Positions 60,619 through 64,000 of a DNA stretch of 64,000 bases are shown here, piece after piece. The DNA is from Halobellus sp. Atlit-31R (GTDB lineage Archaea; Halobacteriota; Halobacteria; Halobacteriales; Haloferacaceae). Both the position numbers and the translations under genes were made by a program. The notes below the pieces were generated by a model that worked only from the letters and a program-made list of their open reading frames with translations, did no database searches and had not been told where the DNA came from. Location of the stretch: the NCBI GenBank assembly GCA_003665935.1, contig QPLR01000007.1, positions 1 to 64,000 of the forward strand. Direction: 5' to 3'. Positions within the stretch are counted from its first letter, which is position 1. Each line of letters starts with the position of its first letter.

Positions 60619-61902
60619 TTACTCGCTCTCGTCGGCGTCGCCGTCTGCCGCGGCGTTATCGCCGTCTGTCGCGTCGTCGTCCGCTGCGGCGTTATCGCCG
60701 TCTGCCGCGACCTCGTCGGCGACACGCTCGAACGCGCGCAGGATCACCCGCTTCGTGGTCGCGCCCTGCGTCGTCCAGTGGTGTGCGTAGTCGAGCATAT
60801 CGTCGTAGATGTCCGGCTTACAGCCGGCGGCGCGGGGGTGGCCGCCCCCGTTCACCTGTCCGGCGACGTCGTGGGCGCGCTCGAACGTCTCGGAGCCGCG
60901 GATACTCGCGCTACCGGCGGGCTTGACGACGACGGCGGCGTCGGCGCCCTGCTCGCGGAGCGCCTCGGCGACCTCGTTCTGCGAACAGCGGCCGTAGGTG
61001 ACGCCGACCGTCCAGGGGCCGATCTGCTTCAACTCGGCCCGCGAGACGGCCGCCTCGATCAGTTCCTGCTTCTCGACGCGCCGGAGTTCGATGTACTGCT
61101 CGACGATCTCGGGGAGATCGACGCCGAACGTCCCGACGACGGCGACGTACTCCTCGGGACCGACCCAGTAGGCGTAGTCCGCGAGGTCGTCGCTGCGGGG
61201 ATCTTCCTTCTGCCAGAGGTCGTGATCGCGCGTGACCGCCGCGAGTTCGACCCACTGCTCGTCGAAGTCGTAGTCGAGCGAGCGCAGCGTCACGTCCGTC
61301 GAGCACTCCTCGTCGGACTCGCCGACGACGAGGTCGACGCCCGCCTCGCGGACTGCGTCCATCGTCTCGTCGTCCCACTGGTGGTGGTCGTACCACGCGA
61401 CCGACGCGGCGAGATCGCTCGCGGCGTCGAGCTCGTCGGCGATCCACCGGTAGTCGTCGGGGCAGAGGTCGCAGACGTAGAGGTCGATCCCCTCGGGGGC
61501 GTGCGCGGCGACGTTTTCGAGCGCCTCGTCCAGCGAGTACGGGCCCGCCCCGACGAGCGCGACGGTCGAACGCGGCGGTTCGTCGTCTGCGCCGTCGCCG
61601 CGGCTCTCGCTCTCGTCGGCCGGCACGTCGCGCGTCCAGCGGTCGACGCGGTCGGAGACGTCCGCCTCGAAGGTCGCCCACTCCAGTGCCGCGTCGTACA
61701 TCTCGCGGATCAGCGCGACACAGCCCAGTCCGTCGGCGTCCGTGTCGGCGACGACGACGGCCTCGGCCCCGTCGACGGCCTCGGCGACGCGTTCCTCGGT
61801 CCGGTCTTCGTCGAGCGAGTCGGGGTAGAAAAAGCCCGTCCCGGGGAGCTGGGACTTCCGCGTGAGCGAGAGGCTCGCGCTGTCGATGAGTTCGTCTTCC
61901 AT
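60619..61902 (-). CDS. DHH-family phosphoesterase (RecJ-like)
   Basis: A 427-residue protein with DHH motifs: ADTDADGLGCVAL, then WYDHHQWDDETM, and the DHHA1 glycine motif VNGGGHPRAAG. These Mn-dependent enzymes include single-strand exonucleases (RecJ) and cyclic-dinucleotide or nanoRNA hydrolases; activity here is unproven. The C-terminal 30 residues (AADGDNAAADDD) are an acidic repeat coded by a 36-bp DNA repeat. I used ATG 61902, not the GTG at 61908. Confidence 0.85.
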   Translation of the reverse strand: MEDELIDSASLSLTRKSQLPGTGFFYPDSLDEDRTEERVAEAVDGAEAVVVADTDADGLGCVALIREMYDAALEWATFEADVSDRVDRWTRDVPADESESRGDGADDEPPRSTVALVGAGPYSLDEALENVAAHAPEGIDLYVCDLCPDDYRWIADELDAASDLAASVAWYDHHQWDDETMDAVREAGVDLVVGESDEECSTDVTLRSLDYDFDEQWVELAAVTRDHDLWQKEDPRSDDLADYAYWVGPEEYVAVVGTFGVDLPEIVEQYIELRRVEKQELIEAAVSRAELKQIGPWTVGVTYGRCSQNEVAEALREQGADAAVVVKPAGSASIRGSETFERAHDVAGQVNGGGHPRAAGCKPDIYDDMLDYAHHWTTQGATTKRVILRAFERVADEVAADGDNAAADDDATDGDNAAADGDADESE

Positions 61903-61957
61903 AGCCACACCGAGGTGTGCCCGAGTGAAAACCGGCGTGGTTCCGCCGGTGACGGCG

Positions 61958-62425
61958 TCAGCCCAGTTCGGGCGTTCCCGTCAGCTCGTTTTCGCCCTCG
62001 TCGGCGGCGAGCTGGCGGACGGTGAGCACCGGAATCGGGCACGTCCGAACCACGCGCTCTGCGACGGAGCCGAGGAGGAACCGGTTTTCGCCGTGTCGCC
62101 CGCGCGTTCCCATCGCGACCACATCGGCGTCGACGCCGCGGGCGTACTCGTCGATCACCGAGGAGGGGTGTCCCGCTTCGATCGCGGTGACGACGTCGCG
62201 GTCGGTGGACTCTCTGACCTCGTCGATCGCCGCCTCGCCGCGCTCTTCGAGCGCCGTCTGCATCTCCTCGCGGAGGCGTTCCGGCGAGGACGCCACGTCG
62301 CCCTCGTCGATCACGTAGAGGCAGTGGACCGTGGCGTCGAAGCGATCGGCGAGATCCAGCGCCACGTCGACGGCCCGTCTGACGCTCTCGGAGCCGTCGG
62401 TGGCGATGACGATCGTCTCGAACAT
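61958..62425 (-). CDS. Universal stress protein (UspA family)
   Basis: A 155-residue protein with TIVIATDGSESVRRAV at the start and the ATP-binding pattern MGTRGRHGENRFLLGSVAE at the end. Full nucleotide-binding motif, so it probably binds ATP. Start ATG 62425. A second UspA, without the Gly motif, is divergent beyond it. Confidence 0.85.
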   Translation of the reverse strand: MFETIVIATDGSESVRRAVDVALDLADRFDATVHCLYVIDEGDVASSPERLREEMQTALEERGEAAIDEVRESTDRDVVTAIEAGHPSSVIDEYARGVDADVVAMGTRGRHGENRFLLGSVAERVVRTCPIPVLTVRQLAADEGENELTGTPELG

Positions 62426-62554
62426 ACGCGTCGCTTCGCGTTCGCTCGGGATAAATCCCGACGGCTCGGGCCGGAACCGCTGGACGCCGCCGTGGCGGCC
62501 GCTCGTCGACCGTCGAAGTGAGGATTTTTGCCGTCGGACGCCGGAGGTGCGGAT

Positions 62555-63013
62555 ATGACCGAACGCCGGCCGCTGTCCGTCGACCTCGTGCTCGTTCCGG
62601 TGGATGCAAGCGACGAGTCGACAACGGCGGTAGCCCACGCCGCCGCCATCGCCGCCGAGTACGACGCGACGGTCCACGTGGTCCACGTCCTCGGCGAGGA
62701 CGTGGTGCAGGCGATCGAAGAGGGGATCGTCGACGAGGCGCAGGTCGCCGCCGACGGGCAGGCGATCACCGAGACGGCCGAAGGGATCGCCGGCGAGTAC
62801 GGCGTCTCGCTGTCGACGTCGGTCGCGTACGGCTTCTCGACGAAGATGAAGCTCCGCCATCCGGGCAGCGTCGTGCTCGACACCGCAGAGGAACTCGACG
62901 CCGACTTCCTGGTCGTGCCGCGCGAACCGCTCTCGGGCGACCCCGGCGAGGTGCTCGCGAAGGCCGCCGAGTACGTCCTGCTGTACGCGAGCCAGCCGGT
63001 CCTCTCCGTCTGA
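62555..63013 (+). CDS. Universal stress protein, divergent from the ATP motif
   Basis: A 152-residue UspA-fold protein (LVLVPVDASDESTTAV, HAAAIAAEYDATVHVVHVL). The last region reads LVVPREPLSGDPGEVLAKA, so the Gly-x2-Gly-x9-Gly nucleotide signature is missing. It may be a non-ATP-binding Usp. ATG 62555 was chosen over the earlier frame start at 62528. Confidence 0.8.
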   Translation: MTERRPLSVDLVLVPVDASDESTTAVAHAAAIAAEYDATVHVVHVLGEDVVQAIEEGIVDEAQVAADGQAITETAEGIAGEYGVSLSTSVAYGFSTKMKLRHPGSVVLDTAEELDADFLVVPREPLSGDPGEVLAKAAEYVLLYASQPVLSV

Positions 63014-63044
63014 TTCCCTCCCCGTCGTGCGGGCGCTGCGCCGC

Positions 63045-63599
63045 TTAACCGCCCTCGTCGCTCCCGCCGGCGAGTCTGATCGCCATCTCCATCTCGAAGC
63101 TCTCGGCGTCGCTGACCTCGAACCCGATCTTCTTGTAGAGACCCACCGCGGGCTTGTTCCAGCGCTCGACGGTGAGCCACACCTTCTCGGCGCCGGCGTC
63201 GGCCCCGTAACCGAGGAGCCCCTCCATCAGGTGCGTGCCGATGCCGGCCTCCTGGTACGCTTGGAGCACGAAGATCGCGAGTTCGTAGGCGTCGTCGTCG
63301 GGCACGAGCGTGGCGTGACCCGCGGCGTCGTCGCCGTCCCACGCGACGACGTTCAGGCAGTCCTCACAGAGGATGTTGTCGAGCCACTCGCGGACCCGCC
63401 GCGGCTCGCTCGGCGGGATCCCCTGTGCCCGGTCGGCGGAGTCGAACGCGTCGTACATCGACGCGAGCGCCTCGTACTCCTCGTCGCTGCCGTCGTGGGG
63501 ACGGATCTCGATCTCGCGCCCCTCCCGATCCACGAAGACGATCGGCGGGCGCTCGAACGGTCCCGCGACCTCGTCGGGGTACTGTCGGTTCCGGCTCAT
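63045..63599 (-). CDS. GNAT-family N-acetyltransferase
   Basis: A 184-residue acyltransferase. The GNAT core has AIFVLQAYQEAGIGTHLMEGLLGYG (acetyl-CoA binding, in place of the Q/RxxGxG/A pattern) and WLTVERWNKPAVGLYKKIGF, the C-terminal GNAT motif. Substrate unknown. The ATG overlaps the preceding UspA stop by 4 bp (ATGA). Confidence 0.85.
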   Translation of the reverse strand: MSRNRQYPDEVAGPFERPPIVFVDREGREIEIRPHDGSDEEYEALASMYDAFDSADRAQGIPPSEPRRVREWLDNILCEDCLNVVAWDGDDAAGHATLVPDDDAYELAIFVLQAYQEAGIGTHLMEGLLGYGADAGAEKVWLTVERWNKPAVGLYKKIGFEVSDAESFEMEMAIRLAGGSDEGG

Positions 63600-63952
63600 C
63601 GGACGAGCGTGACGCTGACGTGGGAGTTCAGCAGAACGAACTCCGCGGTGGCCCCGAGTTGGATCTTCCCCATCGGGCTCGTCGTCCCGCCGCTGAGGAC
63701 GATGCGGTCGTACCCCTCGGACTCGGCGACGTCGACGAGCGTACTCCCCGGATCGCCGGTGACGTGGCGGATCTCGGCGTCGACGTCGCTCGCTTCGAGC
63801 GTCGTCTCGACCTCGTCTTCGATCTCTGCGACGGTCTCGTCGTCGGTGATAGCGACAGTCAGTTCGTCTCCTGCCTCGGCCGCCCGCTCGAGTGTGCGTC
63901 TCAGTGCCTCGAGTGAGTCGTCGGCCCCGTCGATCCCAAGAAGAACTCTCAT
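63596..63952 (-). CDS. Universal stress protein (UspA family), short
   Basis: A 118-residue protein that begins RVLLGIDGADDSLEALRRTL and has VLSGGTTSPMGKIQLGATAE in place of the usual ATP pattern (degenerate). It is about 25 residues shorter than standard Usp domains. Together with the GNAT gene it forms one minus-strand unit. Confidence 0.75.
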   Translation of the reverse strand: MRVLLGIDGADDSLEALRRTLERAAEAGDELTVAITDDETVAEIEDEVETTLEASDVDAEIRHVTGDPGSTLVDVAESEGYDRIVLSGGTTSPMGKIQLGATAEFVLLNSHVSVTLVR

Positions 63953-64000
63953 ACGCCCGCAGTCGTCGGCGGAGTAGAAAAATCGTCGGGTGTAGCTTAC

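Overview
The window is chromosomal DNA of a halophilic archaeon (class Halobacteria). The evidence is very high GC coding sequence, strongly acidic proteins, Tat-type twin-arginine lipoproteins, archaeal genes (S6e, S19e, PDCD5-like protein, class I LysRS, archaeal UMP kinase), TATA boxes about 26 bp upstream of start codons (leaderless transcripts) and haloarchaeal tRNA/5S sequences. I cannot assign a genus from the sequence alone. Gene density is high and no replication origin or CRISPR array is visible.

Layout. 1-320: the end of an rRNA operon (5S rRNA lacking its first bases, hairpin terminator, tRNA-Cys). 729-4328: a phosphate/phosphonate-type ABC importer (phnD-phnC-phnE-phnE). 4359-4489: a 32-bp tandem repeat and a two-anchor surface protein. 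5630-11861 (minus strand): an IclR regulator followed by the glycerol-3-phosphate importer ugpBAEC and the phosphodiesterase ugpQ. 12338-22990: a lactate locus in two divergent arms. The minus arm has a transport-like permease, lutC and a fused lutB-lutA gene plus a winged-helix regulator. The plus arm has lactate permease lctP and a large FAD/Fe-S D-lactate dehydrogenase. Operator-like TACACAC repeats lie between regulator and permease.

23244-30194: small zinc-ribbon proteins, a VOC protein, an alcohol dehydrogenase, and two genes with DtxR-type iron boxes (TTTAGG-n4-CCTAAA) between TATA box and start. One of these encodes an 830-residue lipoprotein with six HExxE-type helical repeats and a C-terminal cupredoxin. 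The block ends at tRNA-Arg(CCG), beside which lie repeated copies of the tRNA 3' end, read here as integration scars. 30268-41000: ferredoxin, 6-phosphogluconate dehydrogenase, M29 and PepF peptidases, S6e, redox enzymes and a HemQ-ABM heme protein with a His-rich linker. 40552-52368: two site-2 proteases, a LURP-one protein flanked by related composite palindromes, lysS-pyrH, a MoaE fusion, thiL, a flippase-like protein, S19e, PDCD5-like protein and a PP-loop ATPase. 52419-55117: a FIST/histidine-kinase pair and an orphan end of a TnpB-type (IS1341-like) element. 55188-64000: EamA transporter, hisS, four UspA proteins, truA, a HAD hydrolase, a DHH phosphoesterase and a GNAT.

Most interesting items: the iron-box lipoprotein module (an EfeO-like hypothesis), the lactate regulator's operator array, the tRNA-Arg scar array, the solo TnpB end, and several unrelated short tandem repeats with exact periods (32, 20, 22 and 77 bp) in intergenic spacers. 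Domain assignments rest on motif recognition only; no database search was run.
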